DNA of 64,000 bases from Leminorella grimontii ATCC 33999 = DSM 5078 (GCF_000439085.1 NZ_AUUA01000002.1:372001-436000); one strand, 5' to 3'; shown: positions 1 through 10,431, numbered from the stretch's first letter. The notes: generated by a model not told the origin, from the sequence alone. Numbers and translations are program-made.

Positions 1-617
1 TTTAGCTTGATAGAAACGCCGGAGTTCAAAAACGACAGCTCGCGCAGGCGCTTGGCCAGAATGTCGTACTGGAATTCCAGATTGCTGGAAAAGGTGTCCG
101 GACTTGGCCAGAAGCGAATGCGGGTACCGGTTTTATCGCTCTCGCCGATAGGCGCAAGCGGCGCTTCCGGCACGCCGTGACGATAGATTTGTCGGTAGAC
201 CTTGCCGCCGCGATCGATAACCATCTCCAGCTTATCGGACAGCGCGTTCACTACCGATACCCCTACGCCGTGCAGGCCGCCGGAAACTTTATACGAGTTA
301 TCGTCAAACTTGCCGCCGGCGTGCAGTACGGTCATGATAACCTCCGCCGCCGACACGCCCTCTTCGGGGTGGATGTCCGTCGGAATACCGCGGCCGTCGT
401 CCTGTACGGAGACAGAGTTATCGCTGTGGATGGTGACTACGATATCCTTACAGTAACCCGCCAGCGCCTCGTCGATCGCGTTATCGACAACCTCAAATAC
501 CATGTGGTGCAGGCCGGTTCCGTCGTCCGTGTCACCGATGTACATTCCCGGTCGCTTACGAACCGCGTCCAGACCTTTTAACACCTTGATACTTGAGGAA
601 TCATATGTATTCGACAT
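1..617 (-). CDS. gyrB: DNA gyrase subunit B, N-terminal part
   Basis: This is the ATPase subunit of the type II topoisomerase that supercoils DNA. About 205 N-terminal residues are present and the rest lies beyond the left edge. The reading begins [16 protein letters not shown] and holds the GHKL ATPase motifs: an [10 protein letters not shown] helix with the Mg-binding Asn, DDGRGIP, and a GGKFD...SGGLHGVG glycine-rich lid. This is near-identical to the enterobacterial family. The ATG is the one used across the family. It lies just downstream of recF on the same strand, completing the usual dnaA-dnaN-recF-gyrB order, and is probably co-transcribed with it. Identification is certain; only the 3' truncation is a limit. 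Confidence 0.98.
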   Translation of the reverse strand, partial: MSNTYDSSSIKVLKGLDAVRKRPGMYIGDTDDGTGLHHMVFEVVDNAIDEALAGYCKDIVVTIHSDNSVSVQDDGRGIPTDIHPEEGVSAAEVIMTVLHAGGKFDDNSYKVSGGLHGVGVSVVNALSDKLEMVIDRGGKVYRQIYRHGVPEAPLAPIGESDKTGTRIRFWPSPDTFSSNLEFQYDILAKRLRELSFLNSGVSIKL

Positions 618-630
618 TAGCGTTTCTCGC

Positions 631-1725
631 TCACTCTAAATCCTGTGGTTGATGCTGTATTTTGCCATGTTCTACTAAGAACATCCTGCCATTTTTGTCC
701 ATCATGTCAGCAATCTGCTCAGCGCTGACGGCGCTGACAAACACCTGCGCGCCGGTCGCTTTCAGGCGGTCAGCTAACAGCTTGCGGCGCTGAACGTCAA
801 GCTCAGAGGCAAAATCATCGATAAGATACAGGCAACGGCGTCCGCTCTGGCGAGTAAGGAACTCCCCCTGAGCCAAGCGCAGTGCGCACATCAGTAACTT
901 AAGCTGCCCGCGAGACAGCATATCTTCGACCGGCACGCCGTCCGCCCGAATGCGGAAATCCGCCTTGTGCGGGCCGGACGCCGTATAGGTCAGCGCCCGA
1001 TCGCGCTCAAACTGCCGTTCGAGCAGTTCGCCATAGTCGCACTCTTTATCCCAACCGCGCTGAAAAGAGAACGACAGCGAAAACTCCGGTAAAAACGCGC
1101 TGCAGGTTTGAGTAATATCCTGCGCGATTGCCTCGGCGTAGGCCGCGCGCCACTCGCTCACCTGCGTCGCCAGCGGGACTATCTCTTTGTCCCACGGGCG
1201 GATCTGCGAATAGCGTTGGGTTTGACGCAGCGCGGCGTTACGCTGCTTCAGCAGCCGCCTGAGGTTATTCCAGCCGTGAAAGAAATGAGGCTCGCTGTGA
1301 AAGCATCCCCAGTCCAAAAAGGCCCGACGGTACTTCGGCCCGCCGTTCAATAGCGTAAAGCCTTCCGGCGTTATCAGCTGGATAGGCAAAAGCTGAGCCA
1401 GCTCAGACACTTTGTGCCCGTCGCTGCCGTCAATACGCACCAGCGTATCCCCCAACCGACTTTTACGCAGACCAATCGACAGCTCGCGTTCGCCGCCGTC
1501 GGCTATTCTACCATGTAATACAAATTCCTGCTGCTCATGCCGCACTACGCGCCCGGTTTGCAGGCTGCGAAAGGCGCGGCCGTGCCCCAGCGCGTATACC
1601 GCTTCCAATACGCTGGTCTTTCCGCTGCCGTTAGGGCCAATAAAAAAATTAAAGCCGGCAGACGGTGTCAGGTCTGCCGACGTAATGTTGCGGAAATCGT
1701 TGATCAGTAAACGGGTTAATGCCAT
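631..1725 (-). CDS. recF: RecF, recombination mediator ATPase
   Basis: RecF is an SMC-like ATPase that, with RecO and RecR, loads RecA at single-strand gaps and helps restart stalled forks. The 364-residue product has the full family length. The Walker A motif GPNGSGKT is at residues 30-37, an ABC signature LSRGQ at 270-274 and a Walker B segment YLIDD at 300-304. The gene sits between dnaN and gyrB with short spacers (22 bp after dnaN, 13 bp before gyrB), so it belongs to the dnaA-dnaN-recF-gyrB transcription unit. All catalytic motifs look intact. Confidence 0.98.
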   Translation of the reverse strand: MALTRLLINDFRNITSADLTPSAGFNFFIGPNGSGKTSVLEAVYALGHGRAFRSLQTGRVVRHEQQEFVLHGRIADGGERELSIGLRKSRLGDTLVRIDGSDGHKVSELAQLLPIQLITPEGFTLLNGGPKYRRAFLDWGCFHSEPHFFHGWNNLRRLLKQRNAALRQTQRYSQIRPWDKEIVPLATQVSEWRAAYAEAIAQDITQTCSAFLPEFSLSFSFQRGWDKECDYGELLERQFERDRALTYTASGPHKADFRIRADGVPVEDMLSRGQLKLLMCALRLAQGEFLTRQSGRRCLYLIDDFASELDVQRRKLLADRLKATGAQVFVSAVSAEQIADMMDKNGRMFLVEHGKIQHQPQDLE

Positions 1726-1747
1726 TTAAATACGACGTGAGCTCCGC

Positions 1748-2845
1748 TTACAGGCGCATAGGCATAACGACGTAGGCTGCGCTGACGTTATCGCAGTCTT
1801 CCAGCTGTACGCTGGACACCGAGTCCGTCAACAGCATTCTCACCTCTTCGCACTTCAGGGCGTTGAGCACGTCCAGCACGTAGCTGACGTTAAAGCCGAT
1901 TTCCAGATCGGTGCCGTCGTAGCGTACGTCGAGGATCTCTTCCGCCTCTTCCTGCTCGGGGTTGTTGGCCGTGATCTTCAGCTGGTTCTGATTCAGATGC
2001 AGCCGCACGCCGCGGAACTTCTCGTTAGAGAGGATCGCCGCGCGGGAAAACGCCTGCTTGAGCTCATCGCAGTTGGCTTCCAGCGTTTTGTCCGGATTTT
2101 TAGGCAGAACGCGACGATAGTCGGGGAAGCGACCGTCGACCAGCTTGGAGGTGAAGATAAAGTCGCCGACGTGGGCGCGAATGTTGTTGCTGCCGATTTG
2201 CAGCCTGACGTCGTTGCTGTTGTCCAACAGGCGGAACAGCTCCAGAACGCCTTTGCGCGGCACGATAACGTCGTGCGGCGGCAGCTTCTGGCCGACGGAC
2301 ATCGAGCAGACCGCCAGGCGGTGGCCGTCCGTCGCGACGGTGCGCAGCTCTTCCCCTTCGGTTTCAAACATCATGCCGTTGAGGTAGTAGCGCACGTCCT
2401 GATGGGCCATAGAGAACTGGGTCGCTTCAATCAGGCGCTTGAGCGTCGCCTGCGGCAGCGTGAACTCCACGTCGCTCTTCCAGTCGTCCAGGTTCGGGTA
2501 GTCAGCCGCCGGCAGCGTAGAAAGCGAGAAGCGGCTGCGCCCGGAGCGAACCAGCACGCGGTCGTTTTCCAGCGCAAAGCTGATTTCCGCGCCGTCGGGC
2601 AGGCCGCGGCAAATATCGAGAAACTTCCGCGCCGGCACGGTGATAGCGCCCGGTTCATGGGGCTGCGTCAGGCTGATACGGGCGACCATCTCCATTTCCA
2701 GGTCAGTACCGGTTAGCAGTAAATAGCCTTCCGTCACTTGAATCAGAAGATTGCCGAGAATGGGCAGCGTAGGACGGCCGCCCAGCGGGCTGCTAACCTG
2801 TTGCAGCGGCTTTAACAAATGTTCACGGTCAATGATAAATTTCAT
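1748..2845 (-). CDS. dnaN: DNA polymerase III beta sliding clamp
   Basis: DnaN is the ring-shaped clamp that tethers DNA polymerase III and other partners to the template. The product is 365 residues, the normal length, starting MKFIIDREHLLKPLQQV and ending AAYVVMPMRL, which is the conserved C-terminus forming part of the hydrophobic partner-binding pocket. The three repeated clamp domains can be followed along the chain. It starts only 5 bp after dnaA stops and is read in the same direction, so translation of the two is probably coupled. Nothing unusual was seen. Confidence 0.98.
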   Translation of the reverse strand: MKFIIDREHLLKPLQQVSSPLGGRPTLPILGNLLIQVTEGYLLLTGTDLEMEMVARISLTQPHEPGAITVPARKFLDICRGLPDGAEISFALENDRVLVRSGRSRFSLSTLPAADYPNLDDWKSDVEFTLPQATLKRLIEATQFSMAHQDVRYYLNGMMFETEGEELRTVATDGHRLAVCSMSVGQKLPPHDVIVPRKGVLELFRLLDNSNDVRLQIGSNNIRAHVGDFIFTSKLVDGRFPDYRRVLPKNPDKTLEANCDELKQAFSRAAILSNEKFRGVRLHLNQNQLKITANNPEQEEAEEILDVRYDGTDLEIGFNVSYVLDVLNALKCEEVRMLLTDSVSSVQLEDCDNVSAAYVVMPMRL

Positions 2846-2850
2846 AAGCG

Positions 2851-4239
2851 TTATGATGATAGTGTTCTGATTAAGTTAGAAAAATCTTCTTTAATGTCGT
2901 GACTTTCTTCACGCAGCTGCTCAATTTTACGACAAGCGTGCAGCACCGTAGTGTGATCCCTACCGCCAAACGCGTCGCCGATTTCCGGCAGGCTGTGGTT
3001 GGTCAACTCTTTCGCCAGCGCCATCGCCATCTGGCGCGGGCGGGCGACCGAACGGGAACGGCGCTTGGAAAGCAGATCGGCGATTTTGATTTTATAGTAT
3101 TCGGCGACGGTTTTCTGAATGTTGTCGATAGTCACCAGCTTTTCTTGTAAAGCCAGCAGGTCGCGCAGCGCTTCGCGCACGAAGTCGATGGTAATTGCGC
3201 GGCCGGTAAAGTTGGCGTTGGCGATAACCCGGTTGAGCGCGCCTTCCAGCTCCCGCACGTTGGAACGCAGGCGCTTGGCGATGAAAAACGCCACTTCCGC
3301 CGGCAGGCGAATGTCGTTCTCATCGGCTTTTTTCATCAGGATAGCCACACGGGTTTCCAGCTCCGGCGGCTCAATAGCCACCGTCAGCCCCCAGCCGAAG
3401 CGGGATTTCAGACGATCCTCAACCCCGTTGATCTCTTTCGGGTAACGGTCAGACGTCAAAATGATTTGCTGGTTACCTTCTAACAGCGCGTTGAAGGTGT
3501 GGAAAAACTCTTCCTGCGAGCGCTCTTTATTAGCAAAAAACTGAATGTCGTCGATAAGCAGCGCGTCAACGGAGCGGTAGTAGCGCTTAAATTCTTCTAT
3601 CGCGTTGTTTTGCAGCGCTTTTACCATGTCCTGAACGAAACGCTCGGAGTGCATGTAAACCACTTTGGCGTTAGGCTTGCGCTCGATGATGCCGTTGCCG
3701 ACCGCGTGCAGCAGGTGAGTTTTACCCAAACCGGTGCCGCCGTATAAAAACAGCGGGTTGTAGGCGCCGCCGGGGTTATCGGCCACCTGGCGCGCTGCCG
3801 CTCTCGCCAGCTGGTTGGATTTACCCTCGACGAAGTTGTCGAACTGATGCTTGGGATTAACGCCGGAGCGGTAGGCCAGCTCGGGCTGAGACGATGCGTT
3901 CTCCCAGCTTGGCCTCACGGCCGCCGCACGGGCGTTCTCCGCAGGCTCTGCGCCGCTGGGTGCCGCCTTCTTCACGCCTCGAGCGGGAGCCACCGACTTG
4001 GCTCCGACCTCAAAACGAAGCTTTGGGACTTCAGTCCCGCAAAAGTCGTTAAGCAGCGCATTGATGTTGTTCAGATACTTATCGCGGACCCAGTCAAGCA
4101 CAAAGCGATTGGGCGCGTAAAGAGCGAGCGTATTGTCACTCAGTTCCGCCTGCAGCGGGCGGATCCACATACTGAATTCTGTGGCAGGTAATTCATCTTG
4201 CAGTCGGGCAAGGCACTGCTGCCAAAGAGAAAGTGACAC
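2851..4239 (-). CDS. dnaA: Chromosomal replication initiator DnaA
   Basis: DnaA binds 9-mer boxes, opens the origin and loads DnaB. I place the start at the GTG that gives [10 protein letters not shown], the family N-terminus, with GGAG six bases upstream. An in-frame GTG 12 bases further upstream would add MEFA but falls on that Shine-Dalgarno. The product is 462 residues: domain I at about 1-80, a short Ala/Pro-rich linker, an AAA+ domain with Walker A GGTGLGKT at 167-174 and Walker B LLIDDIQ, and a C-terminal DNA-binding helix-turn-helix with the signature [11 protein letters not shown] at 425-435. It leads the operon dnaA-dnaN-recF-gyrB. DnaA boxes upstream suggest autoregulation. Confidence 0.98.
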   Translation of the reverse strand: MSLSLWQQCLARLQDELPATEFSMWIRPLQAELSDNTLALYAPNRFVLDWVRDKYLNNINALLNDFCGTEVPKLRFEVGAKSVAPARGVKKAAPSGAEPAENARAAAVRPSWENASSQPELAYRSGVNPKHQFDNFVEGKSNQLARAAARQVADNPGGAYNPLFLYGGTGLGKTHLLHAVGNGIIERKPNAKVVYMHSERFVQDMVKALQNNAIEEFKRYYRSVDALLIDDIQFFANKERSQEEFFHTFNALLEGNQQIILTSDRYPKEINGVEDRLKSRFGWGLTVAIEPPELETRVAILMKKADENDIRLPAEVAFFIAKRLRSNVRELEGALNRVIANANFTGRAITIDFVREALRDLLALQEKLVTIDNIQKTVAEYYKIKIADLLSKRRSRSVARPRQMAMALAKELTNHSLPEIGDAFGGRDHTTVLHACRKIEQLREESHDIKEDFSNLIRTLSS

Positions 4240-4484
4240 GGCGAACTCCACTCGAACGAGAAATAAATAACCAAAGCAAAGGAGACAGATCCTTCCCGTT
4301 TCACTCCTTTACCACGAAATAGGCCACGGCCTGGCGCGGTTATAAACGACGCGGACGATGGCGTGAGGATCCGGTCAAACGATCCGCATCCCCTTGTTGC
4401 GCCCGCGGGCGCGCTTTCGGCATCCATAGATAATAGCGTAAAGCGCAGAAGAGATCTTCACTATCTCACAGCAAGAGAGGCTAT

Positions 4485-4493
4485 TTATCCACA
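4485..4493 (+). promoter_or_regulatory. DnaA box TTATCCACA
   Basis: This is a perfect match to the high-affinity DnaA 9-mer. It lies about 245 bp upstream of the dnaA start, where E. coli also has a DnaA box used in autorepression. Confidence 0.8.
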
Positions 4494-4632
4494 GGTCTCG
4501 GCAGTTTACAGAAATAGATTCGCCGAGTGTCTACTTAGATCAAAAAGTTACTATCTAAAGATAGAAAGGGCTCCCCGACGGAGCCCGTTTTGGATTCTAC
4601 GATGGGTTGAGACCGTAATGCAACAACCGGCC

Positions 4633-4641
4633 TGTGGATAA
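4633..4641 (-). promoter_or_regulatory. DnaA box TTATCCACA, reverse orientation
   Basis: TGTGGATAA on the plus strand is the perfect reverse complement of the consensus box. With the box at 4485 it forms an inverted pair about 140 bp apart. A weaker box-like TTATACACC follows at 4653-4661. Confidence 0.75.
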
Positions 4642-4898
4642 CCTATGTCCATTTATACACCGGACAAACCATCAACGATCGCAACAATTTATTGAGGATC
4701 GTTGCCGGATCCTTGCCATTTTCTTGGGAAAACGTATAATCCTCAGCCCTACTTGTGGCGCTTCTCGTTTTCCGGCCCCGTTCGTTTTATCAGCGCTTTC
4801 GCTCAGCTTTATGTGGCGATGGCCTTGTAAGACGGCATTAAGGTTCTGGAAGCCGTAGCAAAAGCTACGAGTTTTTAAACGAAGACAAGCGTTCTGAA

Positions 4899-4927
4899 TT
4901 GACTCCGGGCTGTACAATTTATACAAT
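4899..4927 (+). promoter_or_regulatory. rpmH-rnpA promoter
   Basis: TTGACT at 4899-4904 and TACAAT at 4922-4927 are separated by exactly 17 bases, close to the sigma-70 optimum. They lie about 105 bp upstream of rpmH, as expected for a strongly transcribed ribosomal protein gene. Confidence 0.75.
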
Positions 4928-5020
4928 CCCGCCTCTTTGTACATTGTGATTGAGGCGCCGGTCGTTTTCAGGTCGAGTAGCCAAACGCATTGACTGATTT
5001 CAGTGATAATTAAGATTTAG

Positions 5021-5173
<153 letters not shown>

Positions 5174-5190
5174 TCGAGTTAACCATCTGT

Positions 5191-5556
5191 GTGGTTAAGC
5201 TTAAGCTAGCATTTCCCAGGGAGTTACGTTTGTTAACTCCCGGTAATTTCTCGTTTGTTTTTCAACAGCCGCAGCGCGCGGGTTCCCCCCAGATAACCAT
5301 CCTTGGCCGACTCAACACGTTGGGACATCCACGTCTTGGTCTGACCGTCGCCAAAAAACACGTAAAGAGAGCCCATGAACGCAATCGGATCAAGCGCCTT
5401 ACGCGCGAGAGCTTCCGCCTGCATCAGCATGATCTCCCGTCGATGGATTTTGTCGTCATAGCCAAAAAAGGGGTCGGCGACCTGGATAACCGCTCTCTGA
5501 CGGAGACACTGGATAAGCTATGGCGTCGTCACCGTCGGCAGGTAGCCGGTTCCTGA
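5191..5556 (+). CDS. rnpA: Ribonuclease P protein component
   Basis: RnpA is the basic cofactor of RNase P, which trims the 5' leaders of precursor tRNAs. The product has 121 residues and starts at GTG ([15 protein letters not shown]), as in E. coli. The RNA-binding signature [17 protein letters not shown] is intact and surrounded by basic residues. The 3' end overlaps the start of yidD by 37 bases in another frame, an arrangement conserved in Enterobacterales. Confidence 0.97.
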   Translation: MVKLKLAFPRELRLLTPGNFSFVFQQPQRAGSPQITILGRLNTLGHPRLGLTVAKKHVKRAHERNRIKRLTRESFRLHQHDLPSMDFVVIAKKGVGDLDNRSLTETLDKLWRRHRRQVAGS

Positions 5557-5780
5557 TTATGTTGATACGAGGTTATCAGCTTTTCATCAGCCCGTTACTG
5601 GGGCCGCACTGCCGGTTCAGGCCAACCTGTTCTCAATACGGAATTGAGGCATTGCGCAGGTTTGGCATGCTTAAAGGGAGTTGGTTGACAATCAAACGCG
5701 TATTAAAATGCCATCCTTTACACGAAGGTGGCGACGATCCGGTTCCGCCTAACAATACTGACCATAATAGAGAACATTAA
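5520..5780 (+). CDS. yidD: Membrane protein insertion efficiency factor YidD
   Basis: YidD is a small membrane-associated protein that assists YidC-dependent insertion of inner-membrane proteins. The 86-residue product contains the family core [20 protein letters not shown] with its conserved cysteines, then [20 protein letters not shown]. It starts inside the end of rnpA, and yidC follows two bases after its stop. This is the normal neighbourhood. Confidence 0.96.
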   Translation: MASSPSAGSRFLIMLIRGYQLFISPLLGPHCRFRPTCSQYGIEALRRFGMLKGSWLTIKRVLKCHPLHEGGDDPVPPNNTDHNREH

Positions 5781-5782
5781 CA

Positions 5783-7429
5783 ATGGATTCTCAACGTAAT
5801 CTACTTCTTATCGCTCTGCTGTTCGTTACCTTTATGATCTGGCAGACATGGGAAACGGATAATGCGCCGCAGCCGGCAACGCCGCCCGCCGCGCAGCAAA
5901 CAGCCGCTACCGGCGCCGGTTCAACCCAGTCAGAGCTGGCTGCGGGCAAAGGCGGTGTTATCACCGTTAAAACCGACGTTCTGTCCGTCGTCATCAACAC
6001 CCGCGGCGGCGATATTCAGGAAGCCGATCTGCTGGCTTACCCGGATACGCTGGGCTCAGACAAGCCGTTCAAGCTGCTTGAAAACACCCCCGACTTCTCC
6101 TATCTGGCCTTAAGCGGCCTGGTAGGCCGCGACGGCCCGGACAACCCGGCCAACGGCGAACGCCCTCTGTTCACTACCGCGCAGGACGTTTTTGAACTGG
6201 CGGACGGTCAGGATACGCTTAGCGTACCGATGACCTACACCGACAGCCGCGGCGTCAAGTACACCAAAACGTTTGTCTTCAAGCGCGGCGGCTACGCGGT
6301 TGACGTTGATTACACCGTAAACAACGCCGCCCAGCAGCCTCTTGAAGTCGTTATGTTTGGTCAACTGAAGCAAACCGCCAAACTTCCTAAGGCTCGCGAC
6401 AACGGCAGCAGCAACTTTGCGCTGCACACCTATCGCGGCGGCGCCTATTCGTCGACTGACACCAAGTATAAAAAGTACAGCTTCGACGACATGGCGGAAG
6501 AAAACCTGAAGATAGACACCAAAGGCGGCTGGGTCGCCATGCTTCAGCAGTACTTTGCGACCGCCTGGATCCCGAATAAAGACGGCGAGAACACCTTCTT
6601 CACCACCAAAGGTCAAGACGGCCTGTCCTCCATCGGCTTTAGAAACGCGCCGGTCATCGTAGCGCCGGGCGCCACCGAGCAGCTCAGCGCCAAGCTGTGG
6701 GTCGGCCCGGAGCTTCAGGCACAGATGGCGCAAGTCGCCGATCACCTGGACCTGACCGTAGACTACGGCTGGCTGTGGTTCCTCTCTCAGCCGCTGTTTA
6801 AACTGCTGAAGTTTATCCAGAGCTTTGTCGGCAACTGGGGCTTCTCCATCATCATTATCACCTTCATCGTGCGCGGCATCATGTACCCGCTGACCAAAGC
6901 GCAGTACACCTCCATGGCGAAGATGAAGCTGCTGCAGCCGAAGCTGCAGGCAATGCGTGAGCGTATCGGCGACGACAAGCAGCGCATGAGTCAGGAAATG
7001 ATGGCGCTGTACAAAGAAGAAAAGGTTAACCCGCTGGGCGGCTGCTTCCCGCTGATCATCCAGATGCCTATCTTCCTTGCGCTGTACTACATGCTGATGG
7101 GCTCCGTCGAGCTGCGCCACGCGCCGTTCGCACTGTGGCTCCACGACCTGTCCGCACAGGACCCGTACTACGTCCTGCCGCTGCTGATGGGCGGAACCAT
7201 GTTCCTGATTCAGAAGATGTCGCCGACGCCGGTCACCGATCCGATGCAGCAGAAGATCATGACCTATATGCCGGTTATCTTCACCGTCTTCTTCCTGTGG
7301 TTCCCGTCGGGCCTGGTGCTGTACTATATCGTCAGTAACCTGGTGACCATTATCCAGCAGAAGCTTATCTACCGCGGTCTGGAGAAGAAGGGCCTGCACC
7401 ATCGTGAGAAAAAAGAGAAGAAAGCGTAA
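5783..7429 (+). CDS. yidC: Membrane protein insertase YidC
   Basis: YidC inserts and folds inner-membrane proteins, alone or with SecYEG. The 548-residue product has the Gram-negative layout: an N-terminal membrane anchor (about 6-22, [17 protein letters not shown]), a large periplasmic domain up to about residue 340, and a C-terminal insertase core with several membrane helices, including the cytoplasmic hairpin [19 protein letters not shown] and the segment [16 protein letters not shown]. The tail is basic ([10 protein letters not shown]), as expected for ribosome contact. A strong terminator-like hairpin follows the stop. Confidence 0.98.
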   Translation: MDSQRNLLLIALLFVTFMIWQTWETDNAPQPATPPAAQQTAATGAGSTQSELAAGKGGVITVKTDVLSVVINTRGGDIQEADLLAYPDTLGSDKPFKLLENTPDFSYLALSGLVGRDGPDNPANGERPLFTTAQDVFELADGQDTLSVPMTYTDSRGVKYTKTFVFKRGGYAVDVDYTVNNAAQQPLEVVMFGQLKQTAKLPKARDNGSSNFALHTYRGGAYSSTDTKYKKYSFDDMAEENLKIDTKGGWVAMLQQYFATAWIPNKDGENTFFTTKGQDGLSSIGFRNAPVIVAPGATEQLSAKLWVGPELQAQMAQVADHLDLTVDYGWLWFLSQPLFKLLKFIQSFVGNWGFSIIIITFIVRGIMYPLTKAQYTSMAKMKLLQPKLQAMRERIGDDKQRMSQEMMALYKEEKVNPLGGCFPLIIQMPIFLALYYMLMGSVELRHAPFALWLHDLSAQDPYYVLPLLMGGTMFLIQKMSPTPVTDPMQQKIMTYMPVIFTVFFLWFPSGLVLYYIVSNLVTIIQQKLIYRGLEKKGLHHREKKEKKA

Positions 7430-7460
7430 TTCACGAGCGTCGCAGTAACGAGATAAACAT

Positions 7461-7490
7461 AAAAGGCGATCGCGAGATCGCCTTTTAATT
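7461..7490 (+). terminator. Terminator after yidC
   Basis: AAAAGGCGATC / GATCGCCTTTT form a perfect 11-bp stem with a GCGA loop, ending in a T-rich tract. It lies 31 bases after the yidC stop and would end or attenuate the rpmH-yidC transcript before mnmE. Confidence 0.85.
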
Positions 7491-7506
7491 TAGTAGTAAA
7501 AGATTT

Positions 7507-7710
7507 AAATCAACTTTCAGCGATCGTTCCGGCCGAAAATACTCAGTGCCTATACGATCATTGTGCTCGGCCGGAAGGGCGGCTTGTATTAGGTCTGGGA
7601 GTGCGACGGGCATAGCCTTCCTAGGGGCGCTTCGTTGGCTTACGCCAAGTCGACCCCAACGGAAGACTCTCCCGTCGATTAACTTCGTATATTTTCAGAA
7701 CCTATTTCAG
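7507..7710 (+). repeat. Structured intergenic repeat, short copy
   Basis: This sequence is repeated at 20597-20866. It begins with a perfect 10-bp inverted repeat, TTCCGGCCGA (7527-7536) / TCGGCCGGAA (7567-7576). After a GGGCATAGCCTTCCTA segment comes a 41-base core at 7633-7673, identical in both copies, which holds TTGGC-TTAC-GCCAA and an outer CGTTGG / CCAACG dyad. No protein is encoded in a consistent frame across the two copies. It fills the space between the yidC terminator and mnmE. I do not recognise it as ERIC, REP or any IS. Confidence 0.8.
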
Positions 7711-7810
7711 GTGCTCGCCATCTATTTGAGGCAGTCATAGCGGCCGCCTTTTTATATCTATTCGGCCAAAAGCGGTGTAAACAATCACTATATAAACAGA
7801 GAGCCAAGCC

Positions 7811-9175
7811 ATGAACAGTACCGATACCATCGTAGCCCAAGCCACCCCGCCGGGACGCGGCGGCGTCGGCATTTTGCGCGTTTCGGGGCCAAAGGCGGCT
7901 ATCGTCGCACAGCAAGTGCTTGGCAAGCTCCCTAAGCCACGCTACGCCGACTATCTGCCGTTTCGCGACGCCGAAGGGCAGGTGCTCGATCAGGGCATCG
8001 CGCTGTACTTCCCCGGCCCCAATTCGTTTACCGGCGAAGACGTGCTGGAGCTTCAGGGCCACGGCGGTCCGGTGATCCTGGATTTATTGCTTAAGCGCAT
8101 CCTGACCATTTCCGGCGTTCGCATCGCCAATCCGGGCGAATTTTCCGAACGGGCGTTTCTCAACGACAAGCTGGATCTGGCGCAGGCGGAAGCCATTGCC
8201 GACCTGATTGACGCCAGCTCCGAACAGGCGGCGCGCTCTGCGGTCAATTCGCTGCAGGGGGCGTTCTCCAACCGGGTTCACCAGCTTGTGGAAGCGCTCA
8301 CTCACTTGCGCATCTACGTTGAAGCGGCCATCGACTTCCCTGACGAAGAGATCGACTTTTTGTCCGACGGGAAAATCCAAGCCCAGCTTAGCCAGGTGAT
8401 TGACGAACTCAACGGCGTTCGCGCCGAGGCCCGGCAGGGCAGCCTGCTGCGCGAAGGAATGAAGGTAGTGATCGCCGGGCGCCCCAACGCCGGTAAGTCC
8501 AGCCTGCTCAACGCGCTGGCCGGTCGGGAAGCGGCCATCGTCACCGACATCGCCGGCACCACCCGCGACGTGCTGCGCGAACATATCCACATCGACGGCA
8601 TGCCGCTGCACGTTATTGACACTGCCGGCCTGCGCGAGGCTAACGACGAAGTCGAGCGCATCGGCATCGAGCGCGCCTGGCAGGAAATCGACCAGGCCGA
8701 CCGCGTGCTGTTCATGGTAGACGGCACTACCACCGACGCCACCGCGCCACAGGACATCTGGCCCGAGTTTACCGCCCGTCTGAATCCGAGCGTCCCGATT
8801 ACCGTGGTGCGCAACAAGGCCGACCTGACCGGCGAACCGCTGGGATTGACGGAGGTTAGCAGTCACTCACTTATTCGCCTGTCGGCCCGCACCGGCGAAG
8901 GCGTGCAGGCCCTACGCGACCACCTGAAGGCCAGCATGGGCTTTACCAGCAACACCGAGGGCGGCTTCCTCGCCCGCCGCCGCCATCTGCAGGCGCTGGA
9001 AACGGCGGCGGAACATCTCGACCAAGGCATGGAGCAGTTAGTAAGCGCTCGCGCTGGGGAGCTGCTGGCGGAGGAGCTGCGGCAGGCGCAGCAGAGCTTA
9101 AGCGAGATTACTGGGGAGTTTACCTCTGACGATCTTCTGGGAAGGATTTTTTCGAGTTTTTGTATTGGGAAGTAG
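7811..9175 (+). CDS. mnmE: tRNA modification GTPase MnmE
   Basis: MnmE, with MnmG, adds the (carboxymethyl)aminomethyl group at the wobble uridine of certain tRNAs. The 454-residue product has the folate-binding N-terminal domain, a G domain inserted in the helical region with P-loop GRPNAGKS at 223-230, GTTRD switch I, DTAG and NKAD motifs, and the diagnostic C-terminal CIGK, whose Cys is needed for activity. Length and motifs are normal. It may have its own promoter, because a terminator and a 200-bp repeat separate it from yidC. Confidence 0.98.
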   Translation: MNSTDTIVAQATPPGRGGVGILRVSGPKAAIVAQQVLGKLPKPRYADYLPFRDAEGQVLDQGIALYFPGPNSFTGEDVLELQGHGGPVILDLLLKRILTISGVRIANPGEFSERAFLNDKLDLAQAEAIADLIDASSEQAARSAVNSLQGAFSNRVHQLVEALTHLRIYVEAAIDFPDEEIDFLSDGKIQAQLSQVIDELNGVRAEARQGSLLREGMKVVIAGRPNAGKSSLLNALAGREAAIVTDIAGTTRDVLREHIHIDGMPLHVIDTAGLREANDEVERIGIERAWQEIDQADRVLFMVDGTTTDATAPQDIWPEFTARLNPSVPITVVRNKADLTGEPLGLTEVSSHSLIRLSARTGEGVQALRDHLKASMGFTSNTEGGFLARRRHLQALETAAEHLDQGMEQLVSARAGELLAEELRQAQQSLSEITGEFTSDDLLGRIFSSFCIGK

Positions 9176-9243
9176 GTTTTGTTAAATAAGCCACGTATTA
9201 CAAGGGCAATGCAATACTCCATGTCATTTTTACAAGGAAAGGT

Positions 9244-10077
9244 ATGAACTACGAAAAAGAGGAGCAGTCTTCCATTCAAAAAGAGCTATTACATAGCGCA
9301 CTACACGACTTTCTTTATCAAGAAACAAAAACGTTTTTTAACTCAGCATCTAAGAGTAATTTTGAAATCAATGAGCTTTCACCTGCTGATAAATCAAATA
9401 AAATTCATGCGAAAATGCCATGGTTAACAGAAATCAATGATAATTACTTTGAATTTCGCAGGCCTGCCCCTGATACGATTGTTTTGAGCTTTATGTTCTC
9501 TTTTCTCTTAATACCCTGTTTGTTATCTTCAGTTCTATTTCTCACATCAGGTAAAATAATGGTGATACCTGACATATTTTTTCTACTAGCGCTCTACATA
9601 AGTCTATTCAGCGTAAGATATTCCTTTTTCACCCCACAGGCAATGCCGGTAAGATTTAACCGGAAAAATAAGAAGATCTACTTTCTCGAAAGAAAGGTTA
9701 GAAAAAATATTTTTGCTCGATGGCCGTTAAGCGTAAAAAAGATGGACTTTGAAAACGTTAGGGCATGGCACGTTAGCATGGCCTCAAGCCGAGGCGCTTC
9801 ATACCATGCGGTTCACCTCGTCGAATTTACGCCCGATGGCAATAACATTATTTGCCAGGCGCCATTATACGTCTGTAGAAAACCGCTTAGCCCTAAAAAA
9901 ATGTATGAAGAGTTTGAATACATATACTCTATCTGGGTATATTGCCAAAAATACATGAATAAAAAACCCGTGTCATATTCATTTAAAAACAATCCATCAC
10001 CCCAAATTTTGGCGAATAATTGGCTAGCTAAATGGCCGGCGGATATAGACAAGGAATCCAGATCTATCACAGGCTAA
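9244..10077 (+). CDS. Membrane protein resembling the DUF6708 family
   Basis: This is a 277-residue protein of unknown function. A polar N-terminus of about 80 residues is followed by two closely spaced hydrophobic segments (about 82-104 and 107-127), then a cytoplasm-like domain opening with PVRFNRKNKKIYFL. That Arg-Phe-Asn-Arg/Lys pattern after a membrane pair resembles DUF6708 proteins; the match is from memory. The gene is markedly more A+T-rich and Lys/Asn-rich than mnmE before it, suggesting acquired DNA. AAGGAAAGG precedes the ATG. It stands alone, with a Ner-like regulator convergent to it. Confidence 0.6.
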   Translation: MNYEKEEQSSIQKELLHSALHDFLYQETKTFFNSASKSNFEINELSPADKSNKIHAKMPWLTEINDNYFEFRRPAPDTIVLSFMFSFLLIPCLLSSVLFLTSGKIMVIPDIFFLLALYISLFSVRYSFFTPQAMPVRFNRKNKKIYFLERKVRKNIFARWPLSVKKMDFENVRAWHVSMASSRGASYHAVHLVEFTPDGNNIICQAPLYVCRKPLSPKKMYEEFEYIYSIWVYCQKYMNKKPVSYSFKNNPSPQILANNWLAKWPADIDKESRSITG

Positions 10078-10098
10078 ATATTCAACTTATCTACTAAA

Positions 10099-10323
10099 TT
10101 AAACTCCGCGCCGTTCCCTTCCCAAATATCGTGATGGCCATATCTCCTCAGGGCAAACGCCAATCCTGTCGGCAATAATCCTTTCCCCCTTCGGCCAAGG
10201 GCGAACTAAAGCGTTTGCCAGCGTAGAAGAACTCAATCCAGCGGAGCGGGAAAGCGCAGCCAGAGTTGTACCCGTTTTACGTAAAGCCGCAATAATATCG
10301 GCCGGATGCCAGTCTTGTTTCAT
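10099..10323 (-). CDS. Ner/Nlp-family DNA-binding protein
   Basis: This is a 74-residue helix-turn-helix protein beginning MKQDWHPADIIAALRKTG. The central LAALSRSAGLSSSTLANAL is the predicted recognition motif, and PKGERIIADRIGVCPEEIWPSRY matches the C-terminal part of Mu Ner and the chromosomal Nlp/SfsB proteins, which are small transcription factors. I chose this ATG because AGGGG lies eight bases upstream; an in-frame TTG seven codons earlier is less likely. It converges on the AT-rich membrane protein gene. Its target is unknown, and it could be a remnant of a Mu-like phage or a domesticated regulator. Confidence 0.75.
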   Translation of the reverse strand: MKQDWHPADIIAALRKTGTTLAALSRSAGLSSSTLANALVRPWPKGERIIADRIGVCPEEIWPSRYLGRERRGV

Positions 10324-10431
10324 GTGGTTTACCCCTGTGAACAATAAAGATGGCGCGATATTACGTTATCGACAAAAGGCCGGATACTACGACTTTCGTA
10401 GTTATAAATGATGAAGAGTTGGCAATATAAC

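Noticed and set aside
6110-7402. 430-codon leftward open frame opposite yidC
   Set aside because: It is antisense to the conserved yidC insertase domain, with low-complexity His/Arg/Val composition and no ribosome-binding support.
7546-7740. 64-codon frame within the intergenic repeat
   Set aside because: The frame is not kept in the second copy, which has a 68-base insert, so it is not a conserved gene.
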